Shown in pieces: positions 1 through 8,678 of a stretch of 64,000 bases of DNA; position 1 is the stretch's first letter, and every line of letters begins with the position of its first letter. A program made the translations under genes and the position numbers. Source of the stretch: Dactylosporangium sp040689395. Lineage in GTDB: Bacteria; Actinomycetota; Actinomycetes; Mycobacteriales; Micromonosporaceae. The notes beneath the pieces are model-generated. The model was not told the origin of the DNA, made no database searches, and saw only the letters and a list, made by a program, of their open reading frames with translations. The DNA lies in the NCBI RefSeq assembly GCF_040689395.1, contig NZ_JBFAZX010000010.1, positions 62,001 to 126,000 on the forward strand, written 5' to 3'.

Positions 1-528
1 AAGCCCCAGGTTGCGCTTGCCGGTCTCCGGGTGCTTGGTGTGGGTCAGGCCGAAGTTGTGGTAAATCCCGCCGTCGTCCGGCCACACCTGCAGCCCCGGC
101 AGCCGGTTGAGGTCGACCTGGTCACCCTTGTAGACGACCTCCTGGCACGGCGCGGTCTTGACGTGCTTCGGCGGCAGCGACTTGAGCTGCATGAGCTTGC
201 CGATGCCGTCGCGGATCCCGGCCCAGCCGACCGGGAGCTCGGGCCGCAACAGCTCGCCGATCCGCGCCCCGACCTCGTCGAGCCGCTCGACGCCGAGTGC
301 CATGGCGGTGCGCCGCTCGGTGCCGAACAGGTTGATGGCGACCGGCATGTCGCCGCGGGTCGGCCGCTCGAACAGCAGGGCCGGCCCACCGGCCCGGACG
401 GTGCGGGTGACGACCTCGCTGATCTCCAGGTGCGGATCGACGGGCGCGGTCACCCGGTGCAGCTCGCCTGCCTTCTGCAAAGCGGCCAGGAACTCGTTGA
501 GGTCTGCATAGGGAAATCCGCGCGCCAT
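1..528 (-). CDS. mqnL: Menaquinone biosynthesis decarboxylase, UbiD family (3' part outside window)
   Basis: The first 176 codons of a UbiD-family decarboxylase run off the left edge. The N-terminus reads MARGFPYADLNEFLAAL, and later blocks such as EISEVVTRTVRAGGPALLFE and LPGLQVWPDDGGIYHN are typical of the SCO4490-type enzyme. The family uses prenylated FMN to decarboxylate an aromatic acid, here probably a late futalosine-pathway intermediate. The ATG at 528 follows GGAGG at an 8-nt spacing, which fixes the start. The gene diverges from the UbiX gene at 663, whose product makes the prenyl-FMN cofactor. The subclass rests on N-terminal sequence only; the catalytic region is not visible. Confidence 0.88.
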   Translation of the reverse strand, partial: MARGFPYADLNEFLAALQKAGELHRVTAPVDPHLEISEVVTRTVRAGGPALLFERPTRGDMPVAINLFGTERRTAMALGVERLDEVGARIGELLRPELPVGWAGIRDGIGKLMQLKSLPPKHVKTAPCQEVVYKGDQVDLNRLPGLQVWPDDGGIYHNFGLTHTKHPETGKRNLGL

Positions 529-662
529 GCCGTCATCCTCCCAACCGGGTACGACATTTCCCGCAGCGGCCTCCTCATACGGCCCCGGAGGGGTCGCGCG
601 ACGCGCGGTTTCAGGGACGGCTCCCGGCCGGGGACCGCCCTGCGCCATGGCAGAGTTGGTGC

Positions 663-1301
663 GTGGATGAGCGCAGGCCGTGGGTCGTCGGAGTGTCCGG
701 GGCGTCGGGCACGCCCTACGCGGCGGCCGTGATCCGGGCGCTGTTCGACGCCGGCGAGGCCGTCGACCTCGTCGTTTCGCGCGCGGCACGGCTGACCGTC
801 CTCGACGAGACAGGTGTGTCCTTCCGCGACGCGCACTGGAAGGACGACCTCGCGGCATGGCTCGGCCGCCCGCTGGACGGCGCGGACGCGGCCTACTGGC
901 CGGCCGGCGACCTGGCAGCTGGCCCCAGCAGCGGGTCCTACCCGGTCAAGGGCATGCTGATCGTGCCGGCGAGCACGGCGGCGTGCGCCGGCATCGCGAT
1001 CGGACTGTCCAAGGACCTCCTTCAGCGCGCCGCTGAGGTGAACCTCAAGGAACGCCGCCCGGTCGTGATCGTGCCACGCGAGACCCCGGTGACGCGCAGC
1101 CACCTGGAGCACCTCATCGCACTACACGACGCGGGTGCGGTGATCCTGCCCGCGAGCCCCGGCTTCTATGCCGCGGGCGCCGCGGCCACGGCCGCCCAGT
1201 TGGTCGACTTCGTCGCCGGCAAGGTCCTCGACGCCGTCGGCGTGTCGCACGGTCTCTTCACTCGTTGGTCGGGTGAGCTCGGCCATTCCCGTTCCCGTTA
1301 G
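663..1301 (+). CDS. ubiX: UbiX family flavin prenyltransferase
   Basis: A 212-residue protein of the usual length for UbiX. The family transfers dimethylallyl from its phosphate or diphosphate to FMN and forms the prenyl-FMN cofactor of UbiD enzymes. Seen here: the N-terminal flavoprotein fold WVVGVSGASGTPYAAAVIRA (residues 6-25), the VPASTAACAGIAIGLSKDL segment (about 100-118), and VPRETPVTRSHLEHLIALHD near 138. The start is GTG. It diverges from the UbiD-type gene, so the pair most likely serves menaquinone synthesis (mqnM-like). Its last 44 nt overlap the convergent bldC gene. Confidence 0.92.
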   Translation: MDERRPWVVGVSGASGTPYAAAVIRALFDAGEAVDLVVSRAARLTVLDETGVSFRDAHWKDDLAAWLGRPLDGADAAYWPAGDLAAGPSSGSYPVKGMLIVPASTAACAGIAIGLSKDLLQRAAEVNLKERRPVVIVPRETPVTRSHLEHLIALHDAGAVILPASPGFYAAGAAATAAQLVDFVAGKVLDAVGVSHGLFTRWSGELGHSRSR

Positions 1302-1491
1302 AGGTGTCATCCAGGGCTTCGTCTCCTTCGAGCAATGCCCTCACCTCGGATTCCCGGAACCGCCGGTGTCCACCCGGGGTTCGGATGCTGCTGATCCGGC
1401 CCGCCGCGGCCCAACGCGTCACCGTCTTAGGGTCGACGCGGAACAAGGCAGCGACCTCTCCGGGCGTCAGCAGACGATCTCCCGTCTCCAC
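1258..1491 (-). CDS. bldC: BldC-like MerR/excisionase-type DNA-binding regulator
   Basis: A 77-residue protein that is almost entirely one winged helix-turn-helix. The core reads LLTPGEVAALFRVDPKTVTR followed by IRTPGGHRRFRESEVRALL, essentially the BldC signature. In Streptomyces BldC binds direct repeats cooperatively and controls the timing of development. An excellent Shine-Dalgarno (AAAGGAGG) precedes the GTG start. The tail (after residue 62) is Asn/Gly rich and variable. It is convergent with, and overlaps by 44 nt, the 3' end of ubiX, so the two transcripts may interfere. The BldC assignment is strong by sequence; the developmental role is inferred. Confidence 0.93.
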   Translation of the reverse strand: METGDRLLTPGEVAALFRVDPKTVTRWAAAGRISSIRTPGGHRRFRESEVRALLEGDEALDDTSNGNGNGRAHPTNE

Positions 1492-1663
1492 GGCCCCTCC
1501 TTTACCCTGGGTGGCTCGCCCGATCCGCGCACCCCCGTGCCGCGAAGCTGAAAGCGCGAGTCATCCTGGGATGTACGCCCATTACAGCACCGCTCACGTG
1601 TCGTGTCCGGGAAACGAGGAAAACGCACTTCTGGGTAATTAGCTGTGTTAAAAGGCCGGCCGT

Positions 1664-1669
1664 TAGGCT
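1664..1669 (+). promoter_or_regulatory. -10 hexamer TAGGCT of a leaderless promoter (Lrp gene)
   Basis: TAGGCT fits the actinobacterial TANNNT -10 pattern and ends 7 nt before the ATG at 1677. No Shine-Dalgarno is present, so the transcript probably begins at the start codon. Confidence 0.5.
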
Positions 1670-1676
1670 TGTCGCG

Positions 1677-2123
1677 ATGGATGCGATTGACAGGCAGCTT
1701 ATCGACCTTCTGCGGGACAACGCCCGGCTTCCGTATGCGGAGCTTGCCCGGAAGGTCGGCCTTTCCGCCCCCGCCGTGCACGAGCGCGTCGGCAAGCTCG
1801 AAGCCACCGGGGTGATCCGGGGGTACCGCGCCGAGGTGGAGCCCGAGACGCTGGGGCTTCCGCTCACCGCGGTGATCGGGATCGTCCAGGACAGCAGCGG
1901 CGACACCGACGCGGTGCTCGATGCCTTGCGCGCCCGCCACGAGATCGAATCCTGCTACTTCATGGCGGGCGAGGAATCGTTTCTGTGCAAGGCGAGGGTG
2001 AAAACGATAGGTGATCTGGAGCGCCTGATCGTCGATCTGAACCGCGTCCAGGGCGTGGCGCGCACCCGCACCACCATCGCGCTTTCCACGAAATGGGAGG
2101 GGCGGTCGCAGCCGGCGAGTTGA
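1677..2123 (+). CDS. Lrp/AsnC family transcriptional regulator
   Basis: A 148-residue protein of standard length for the family. Residues 2-60 form the N-terminal helix-turn-helix (DAIDRQLIDLLRDNARLPYA, then LARKVGLSAPAVHERVGKLE). Residues 65-140 form the alpha-beta ligand-binding and oligomerisation (RAM) domain, with the typical YFMAGEESFLCKARV strand. Such proteins sense amino acids or other small metabolites and act on nearby or global targets. It is monocistronic, diverges from bldC across about 185 nt, and is convergent with the glycolipid-binding-fold gene only 5 nt away. The ligand cannot be deduced. Confidence 0.93.
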   Translation: MDAIDRQLIDLLRDNARLPYAELARKVGLSAPAVHERVGKLEATGVIRGYRAEVEPETLGLPLTAVIGIVQDSSGDTDAVLDALRARHEIESCYFMAGEESFLCKARVKTIGDLERLIVDLNRVQGVARTRTTIALSTKWEGRSQPAS

Positions 2124-2128
2124 GCGCA

Positions 2129-2734
2129 TCATGCGAGCGTCGCCAGGCCCGGATACTCGGCCACGTAGCCGTCGTCGGTCAGCTCGAGGTCGGCGGTGAA
2201 GTGCTCCGAGCGATACCGCACCCGCCGCGGGCCGAGCACCTCGTAGCTCTGCTCCACCGGCAGCACGGCGAGGCTCGGCAGCAGCACCCATGCGGCCTCG
2301 ATCCGCACCACCGTGCCGGGGCTCGCCCGGTGCAGGCCAAGCCGGCGCACCGGCAGCGTGTTGGTCAGCGGCGAGTTCTGGAGGTCCACGTCGAGCACCG
2401 CGTGCAGCCGGTCGGACTCCTCGATGCCCGCGAACGGCGCCTGGGGCAGCACCCGCTCGAGGTTGCCCTGCTCGCTGGTGGTCACCCGCCAGCGGCCGGC
2501 TGCCCGCTCCATACGCAGCGTGCGCAGCCAGCCCCCGCCTTCGATGGCCAGCTCGAGGCGGGTGCTGGCCCAGGCGTCGTCGGTGTGCAGCTCGTATCGG
2601 CAGGAATACAGCGCGTTGTCCGATGCGAACGCGACACCCTTGGCGCGCAGGCCTCGCCTGTCGTCCAGGGTGACGAACTCGCCGCCGGTGGTGTCGGTGC
2701 GTTGCCAGGCGAACGCCCGCGGTAGCACGGTCAT
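2129..2734 (-). CDS. Putative glycolipid-binding family protein (DUF1089 type)
   Basis: A 201-residue soluble protein recognised as the putative glycolipid-binding family. Characteristic segments are FAWQRTDTTGGEFVTLDD at the N-terminus, a predicted beta-rich middle, NSPLTNTLPVRRLGL near residue 117, and a closing block with RRVRYRSEHFTADLELTDDG. It has no signal peptide or membrane segment. The function is not established for the family. The ATG at 2734 lies 6 nt after TACGGT (2741-2746, minus strand), so it is probably leaderless. It lies between a convergent Lrp gene and the DEAD-box helicase gene. Confidence 0.8.
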   Translation of the reverse strand: MTVLPRAFAWQRTDTTGGEFVTLDDRRGLRAKGVAFASDNALYSCRYELHTDDAWASTRLELAIEGGGWLRTLRMERAAGRWRVTTSEQGNLERVLPQAPFAGIEESDRLHAVLDVDLQNSPLTNTLPVRRLGLHRASPGTVVRIEAAWVLLPSLAVLPVEQSYEVLGPRRVRYRSEHFTADLELTDDGYVAEYPGLATLA

Positions 2735-2781
2735 CCCCGGACCGTATCCGACCGCATGCGATTTGCGCTGTTGCTAGCGAC

Positions 2782-4122
2782 TCATCCCTGGCTATTTGTC
2801 AACCGGCGGCTCCGGGGCGGCCGGCGGTCGTTCTGCCGGCGGCGACCCGGTGCGGGGGCGGGGCTGTGGTGCACGACGCGCACCGGCACCCCGCTGGGCT
2901 GACGGGCGCCGGTGACCTCGGCCAGCGCCGGGTCGCCCGCACGGACGCGCAGCTCGTTGGGGGTCACGCCGGCCTTGGCCAGCAGCGCCGCAGCCCGGCG
3001 CCGCTGGCGGGGCAGCACCAGCGTCACGACCGTGCCCGCCGCGCCGGCACGCGCGGTGCGCCCGGCCCGGTGCAGATAGTCCTTCTGGTCACGAGGCAGA
3101 TCGACGTGGACCACCAGGGACACGTCGTCGATGTGAATGCCGCGGGCGGCCACGTCCGTCGCGACGAGCACGTCGACGCTGCCCTCGCGGAACTCGGCCA
3201 GCGTGCGGGTGCGCACCCGCTGCGACTTGCCGCCGTGCAGCGCGCCGGCCCGCACGCCCACCCGGGCGAACTGCTCCACGAGCTCGTCGACGGCGGCCTG
3301 GGTCTTCACGAACAGGATCGTCCGGCCCTTGCGCGCCGCGATCGACGCCGCGATCGCCACCTTGTCGTTGGGGGGCACCAGCAGTACGTGATGATCCATG
3401 GAGCCCACGGACGCCACCGGCGGCTCGATCGAGTGCGTCACCGGGTCGATGAGGAACCGCGTGACCAGCGCGTCGACGTCCTTGTCCAGCGTCGCGGAGA
3501 ACAGCAGCCGCTGCCCCGCCGCCGGCGTCTGCGCCATGATCTCGGTGACCTCGGGCAGGAAGCCCATGTCGGCCATCTGGTCGGCCTCATCGAGCACGGT
3601 GATCTCCACCGCGTCGAGCCGGCACGCGCCGCGCTTGATCAGGTCGCCGAGCCGCCCCGGGGTGGCCACGAGCACGTCCACGCCGCGCTCCAGCGACCAG
3701 ATCTGCCGGTCATACGGCACGCCGCCGACCGCGGTCTTGCAATACAGCCCCAGGGTCTTGGCCAGCGGGGTCAGCGCGTCGTTGACCTGCATCGCCAGCT
3801 CGCGCGTGGGCACCAGCACGAGCGCCTTCGGCGCGTGCGGCCGGGAACGGCCCGAGGCGGCCAGGCGGGCGAGCATGGGCAGGCCGAACGCGAGCGTCTT
3901 GCCCGAGCCGGTGCGGCCACGGCCGAGCACGTCACGGCCCGCGAGCACATCGGGGATGGCCGCGGACTGGATGGGGAACGGTTCGGTGATGCCTTGGGTG
4001 TCGAGCGCCCGCACCAGCTTGTGGGGCAGGCCGAGCCCTGCGAAACCGGGTCCGGTGTGGCCCGCCGGGGCGTCGGCCGTGTCGAAGATCGAGGGGAACG
4101 AGCTGGGGTCAGCGAGCAGCAA
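2782..4122 (-). CDS. DEAD-box ATP-dependent RNA helicase
   Basis: A 446-residue two-RecA-domain helicase that unwinds short RNA duplexes. Motifs in order: Q motif FPIQSAAIPDVLAGRD, motif I GRTGSGKT, PTRELA, TPGRLGDL, motif II DEAD (VLDEADQMADMGF), SAT, then in domain 2 ARGIHIDDVSLVVHVDLP and HRAGRTARAG. The C-terminal 40 residues are Arg/Pro-rich, a likely RNA-binding tail, as in RhlE-like actinobacterial helicases. The start is TTG and is not strongly supported by a ribosome site; the ORF overlaps the small upstream ORF by 14 nt. A role in rRNA or mRNA remodelling is inferred from the family. Confidence 0.93.
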   Translation of the reverse strand: MLLADPSSFPSIFDTADAPAGHTGPGFAGLGLPHKLVRALDTQGITEPFPIQSAAIPDVLAGRDVLGRGRTGSGKTLAFGLPMLARLAASGRSRPHAPKALVLVPTRELAMQVNDALTPLAKTLGLYCKTAVGGVPYDRQIWSLERGVDVLVATPGRLGDLIKRGACRLDAVEITVLDEADQMADMGFLPEVTEIMAQTPAAGQRLLFSATLDKDVDALVTRFLIDPVTHSIEPPVASVGSMDHHVLLVPPNDKVAIAASIAARKGRTILFVKTQAAVDELVEQFARVGVRAGALHGGKSQRVRTRTLAEFREGSVDVLVATDVAARGIHIDDVSLVVHVDLPRDQKDYLHRAGRTARAGAAGTVVTLVLPRQRRRAAALLAKAGVTPNELRVRAGDPALAEVTGARQPSGVPVRVVHHSPAPAPGRRRQNDRRPPRSRRLTNSQG

Positions 4123-4315
4123 GGAGCTGGGACCTTCCGATTGGAGAACGGCTAAGGATATCCGATCCCTGTCGCCGGGTCGCAGCCGCCGTGCTGCGGC
4201 TCACTTCTGCGGTACCCCCGCCGGACACGCTGTCCACGTAATCCCGCGCGAGGATGACGGTCAGGTACCCGCCGAGGAGCAGCACCACCACGATCACCGC
4301 GATGATGATGATCAC
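4109..4315 (-). CDS. Small single-pass membrane protein (hypothetical)
   Basis: A 68-residue ORF starting with GTG. It opens with a hydrophobic helix (IIIIAVIVVVLLLGGYLTVI, residues 2-21) followed by a polar tail, so a bitopic or tail-out small protein is predicted. It lies directly downstream of the giant Pro-rich gene in the same reading frame, separated by that gene's TAA stop, and overlaps the helicase start by 14 nt. It could therefore be the middle gene of a three-gene transcript. No family is recognised, and it could instead be non-coding read-through sequence, although the hydrophobic core argues for coding. Confidence 0.5.
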   Translation of the reverse strand: MIIIIAVIVVVLLLGGYLTVILARDYVDSVSGGGTAEVSRSTAAATRRQGSDILSRSPIGRSQLLAAR

Positions 4316-4381
4316 TCGCCGATTGCTGGACGGGGCTACCGGTGCTCCGGCGCGAACTACGCGGGCGCCCCGCTCGCGGGG

Positions 4382-7300
4382 TTAGTCACCGCCCGGCGCG
4401 CGGTTGGCCGGCGGCGGGAAGTCCCCACGCCCGGGCCATTGATGTTGTACGCCATGATCGTCGTTCTCCGTTCCGGGTGCACCGGGGCCCGTACCCGGCA
4501 TCGGGGGTGGAGCCCACGCCGGCGGCGCGCTCTGCGGCGAGGGCGGCTGTCCCCAGCCCTGTTGCGCCGGTGGGGACGTCGGGGGTTGTCCCCAGCCGTG
4601 CTGGGCCGGAGGGGTCGACGTGGGCGGCTGTCCCCAGCCTTGCTGCGCCGGTGGGCTGGACGTCGCCGGCTGTCCCCAGCCCTGCGCGGGCGGGGTCGAG
4701 GTCGGGGGCGGGGTCCAGCCCTGCTGCGCGGGCGGCGGGGTCCAGCCCGGCTGCTGTCCGGGCTGTCCTGGCGGGTTCCAGCCCGGCTGGGCCGGTGCCG
4801 CCGAGGCGGGCGGCGGCGTCCAGCCCTGCTGGGGCGGCGGGTTGCCGGCCGGCTGCCAGCCCTGCGCCGGGGGCACCGATGCGGGCGGGCTCCACCCTGG
4901 CTGCCCCCAGCCTTGCTGTGCGGGTGGGCTCGACGCCGGTGGCTGTCCCCAGCCTTGCTGTGCGGGTGGGCTCGACGCCGGCGGCTGACCCCAGCCAGGC
5001 TGCGGCCCGGGATGGCCCGGCTGTCCCGACGGTGGGTTCCAGCCCGGCTGCCCGGGTGGGGTCTGCGGCTGCTGCCAGCCAGGCTGCGGCGGTGGGTTCC
5101 AGCCCTGGGCGGCCGGCTGTTGGCCCCAGGCCGGTTGGCCCTGCTGACCAGGTTGACCCGGCTGGGCTGGGTGGCCCGGTTGGCCCGTGTACCCCGGCTG
5201 TCCGGGATAGGCCGGCTGTCCCGGGTAGCCCGGTTGGCCCGCGTGCCCCGGCTGACCTGGATAGCCTGGCTGGCCGGGCTGCCACGGCTGGCCTGGTTGA
5301 CCCGGCTGGCCCAGAGCACCGGACTGGCCCGGGTGTGCCGCCTGGCCGGGCTGCCACGGCTGGCCCGGGTGTCCGGGCTGACCCGGTTGGCCGTGGTTGG
5401 GCGGGGCCCAGCCCTGCTGACCCTGCGGCGGCGCGGCCCAGCCGGGCCGGCCGGGCGGCGGGTTCCAGCCCTGCTGTGCGGCCCCGCTCGGCCGCTGCGG
5501 CGCCTGCTCGGCCGGCGCCGCGGCGTCGTTGTAACCCCAAGGGTGCTCGGCGGACGGCGTCGTGAACGCGGGCGCTGCTGGTGCCTCCGGGGTCTTCGGG
5601 GTCTCCGCCTTCTCGGCCGGCTGGTCAGGGGCGCCGTGGGCTGGGAGCGGCGGCGGCTCCTCCGCCACGAGGAAGGGTGAGCTCGATACCGGCGGCGGCG
5701 TCTGGTCCGCCCCGCCGAACGGCTGCGCGGACGGAATCCCGTATGCGGGGGCGCTCGGAATCGGCGGCGGCTGTACACCCCCGAACGACGGCGCGGGCTG
5801 CGCGTCCGGGATGCCGTAGGCGGGTGTGGCCGGCGTGTCGGCGGCCGGTGCGGTCGCGCCGGGGATCGGTGGCGGGCCGGGCAGTGGGGGTGGGCCGGGG
5901 AGCGGCGGTGGTTGTGCGGCGCCGAACGATGGTGCCGGTTGCGCGTCTGGGATGCCGTAGGCGGGTGCGGCCGTGCCAGGGATCGGTGGCGGGCCGGGCA
6001 GTGGGGGTGGGCCGGGGAGCGGCGGTGGTTGTGCGGCGCCGAACGATGGTGCCGGTTGGGCGTCCGGGATGCCGAAGGCGGGTGTGGCCGGCGTGTCGGC
6101 GGCCGGCGTGGGCGTGCCGAATGGTGGCGGGNNNNNNNNNNNNNNNNNNNNNNNNNNNNNNNNNNNNNNNNNNNNNNNNNNNNNNNNNNNNNNNNNNNNN
6201 NNNNNNNNNNNNNNNNNNNNNNNNNNNNNGGCCGGGGATCGGTGGCGGGCCGGGCAGTGGGGGTGGGCCGGGGAGCGGCGGTGGTTGTGCGGCGCCGAAC
6301 GATGGTGCCGGTTGCGCGTCCGGGATGCCGAAGGCGGGTGTGGCCGGCGTGTCGGCGGCCGGCGTGGGCGTGCCGAATGGTGGCGGGCCGGGGATCGGTG
6401 GCGGGCCGGGCAGTGGGGGTGGGCCGGGGAGCGGCGGTGGTTGTGCGGCGCCGAACGATGGTGCCGGTTGCGCGTCCGGGACGCCGTAGGACGGGGCCGG
6501 CGGGGCGTTCGGAGGCTGGAACGGGCCGGGCGGGAACGGCGACGGGAACGGCGACGGGAACGGCGACGGGAACGGCGACGGCGATGGGAACGGCTGCGGC
6601 TGGGGCCGGGGCTCCGGGTGCGGGAACGGATCCGGCGTCGGGCCGGGCCGCGGGGTCGGTTCCGGCTCGGGCATCGGTTCGGGCTCGGGGGCCGGTGGGA
6701 ACGGCTTCGGGATCGGCTCCGGGGTCGGCGCAGGCGGGAACGGGGTGGGCTCCGGCTGCGGTACCGGCTCGGGGCTCGGGAAGGGCGAGGGGGTCGGGCC
6801 TGGGATGGGCTCGGCCGGCTCGGGCTCGGCCGGGGGCTGGTCGACGGCCGGGGGCTCGGCGCTCGCGGCGCCGCCGCGGTAGACCTTCGGGATCGTCGTC
6901 GCGCCCCGGGCGGCCTGGGCGGCCTCCTCGGCGCTGACGGTGTGCCGGCCGGCCACGGAGGCGCTGGCCCGGACGGCCGCGACCGCGGCGCCCGCCCCGA
7001 CGCCGGGGGCGTCCCCGCCCGGCGCGGAGACGGGTGCGGGGTCGCTCGCGAGCGGGTCGGATGCCAGGAGGCCGGCGGGCGGGGTCGCGGCGATCGACGG
7101 CTCGGGGATCGGCGGCGGGTAGGTGCCCGGGAACGCGGGGACAACCGGCGGCTGGGAAGCGGCCGGCTCCGGGGCGGCGTGCGAGGCCGGGCGGCTCTGT
7201 GCCGCGAACGGGTGCCTGACCGGCGGCGGCTCGAACGCGGGGGGCTCGGCGGGCGGGGCGTACGAGGGCGCGGCGTCGCTCGGCGAACCGTAGGAGTTGC

Positions 7301-8510
7301 TGGGCAGCGGATATGCGGTGGGGGCCGGCACCACGGGCGGCTCCGGCGACGACGGGGCCGCTGGCGTTTCGGCGGCGGCCGCAGCGGGCGCGGTCCAGGG
7401 CTTCGCGAACGCGTCCCAGGACGACTCCATCGGCACGCGCGGGGTCCGCAGGCGGCTCGACAGCGGCGGCTCGTCACCGTCGATCGGCGCGGGCGGCTCG
7501 GCAGCGGCGGCCGGCCGTCCAAAACTGGTGGCAGGCGGTTCAGGCGCGGCAGCCGGCGGTGCAAGACCGGCGGCCGGCGGCTGGAAGGCGGCGATCGGGC
7601 CTGACGGGGGCTCTGATTCGCCCCGGACGTCGGCGGCGGGAGCGAAGCCGGTCAGCGGGGCCGGACCGAACGGGGCGGCCAGACCGACCGAGTCCTCGCC
7701 CTCGGTGCGACGGGCCGGAGGAACGGTGGAGGGCGGGGTCGGGTCGGTGGGGGGCGGGCCGTACACGCCGGGGGCCGGCGCAAGGCTCGGCAGTTGATAG
7801 GCCGGGGCACCGCCGACCGCCGCGGCGATCACGTCCTCGTCGGGCTCCGCGCCCAGCGCGGCGATCACCTCCGGCTCGTCCGCGACAATGCGCGGACCAG
7901 CGACCGGCGGGCCGGAGACAGCCGGGCCGAAGATCGGTGGACCGAAGACGGACGGACCGGAGACGTCCGGACCAGCAGCTGGCAGGCCGGGAACGGGCGC
8001 AGCGGCAACCGGCTGAGCGGGGGCCGGTGATCCGGGCTGCACGCCGGCGAAGGGCTCGGAGGTCGGCATGGAGAAGGCGGCGGGTGGCGCTCCGCTCAAC
8101 GGTTGCGCGTCCGAGACGGCGCCGGCGGAGGGAGCGGCGGCCGGCACGCCCGCGGATGAGGGGACTCCCGCCGTACCGCCGTCGGAGAAGGCGGCCATCA
8201 GGGCCGCGACTTCGGGGTCTTCCTCCTCGTCCACGGCGCCACCGAACGGGTTGGCGCCCGGCCACAGGGCGCCGTCCACCGGGGTGGGCGGCGGCTCGTA
8301 CGCCTGGTCGGGGAGACCCTCGTCCGTCGGCGTGGGGGGCAGTTCCGCGCCGACCGGCGGCGGGGGCGGCAGCGGTGGCAGGTCGGCGCCGTCCTCTGGG
8401 GGTGGCTGGCTGCCCGGTGGCATGCCCCCCGCCGGGGCCGAGCCGCCGAACGCGGTGCCGGTCGGAATCGCCTCGCCGCGTGCGCCGTCGCGCGTCTCGC
8501 GCTCGTCCAT
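4382..8510 (-). CDS. Giant proline/glycine/glutamine-rich low-complexity protein (interrupted by sequence gap)
   Basis: One very long ORF of about 1,370 codons, all low complexity; I see no folded domain, signal peptide or membrane helix. From N to C: an acidic Pro-rich head; an Ala/Pro-rich middle with a small conserved-looking patch (SSRLRTPRVPMESSWDAFAK); a block of repeated PE/PEP and SPFP motifs; 39-52-residue tandem repeats containing PPPLPGPPPLPGPPPIPG; a GQP/GYP triplet-repeat region (coding roughly 5130-5400); and a C-terminal run of WGQPP..SPPAQQG units. The ATG follows GGAGGGCAGCG. The frame differs by one on the two sides of the 98-N run, so the N count is wrong modulo 3, rather than the gene being broken. 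It may be a disordered scaffold or surface protein; the function is unknown. Confidence 0.8.
5864..6490. repeat. 156-nt (52-codon) tandem repeat array inside the Pro-rich gene
   Basis: Near-identical units begin at 5864 (short, 117 nt), 5981, 6237 (full, 156 nt) and 6393 (partial). Each encodes the FGIPDAQPAPSFGAAQ block followed by PPPLPGPPPLPGPPPIPG; the short unit lacks the PAADTPATP part. All unit lengths visible are multiples of three. A more diverged copy precedes the array at about 5756. Copy number is uncertain because the assembly gap lies inside it. Confidence 0.9.
6132..6229. other. Assembly gap (98 N)
   Basis: Ninety-eight undetermined bases lie within the tandem repeat. Joining the reading frames on both sides needs a true length equal to 1 modulo 3 (for example 97 or 100), so the stated length is not reliable. 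Confidence 0.95.
6532..6579. repeat. 12-nt tandem repeat, 4 copies
   Basis: Four perfect copies of GGGAACGGCGAC, read on the minus strand as SPFP units of the Pro-rich protein. This is a likely slippage site and keeps the frame. Confidence 0.85.
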
Positions 8511-8678
8511 CGCTGCCCTCCATGAACCGGTGCCCTACACAGGCATCATCGCGCGGCCGACGGCCCCCCTTCCATCGGTCAACGTGTCCACGGTGCCACA
8601 TCGAGTCACGCGGTGCTGGGTCGCAGACCGTCGGGTTTTGGATCTACCGCCGGGATTCAACCTGCCCCGCGGGCAACG

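Noticed and set aside
3398..5680. A 760-codon open frame on the plus strand opposite the helicase and the Pro-rich gene
   Set aside because: It is the complement of genuine minus-strand genes with clear motifs or repeats; long antisense frames are normal in GC-rich DNA.
5864..6490. Regular repeats that could be taken for a CRISPR array
   Set aside because: Units are contiguous 156-nt coding repeats with no unique spacers, in frame with a large protein.
4382..8510. Frameshift mutation in the Pro-rich gene
   Set aside because: The frame change coincides exactly with the run of N, so an incorrect gap length is the simpler explanation.
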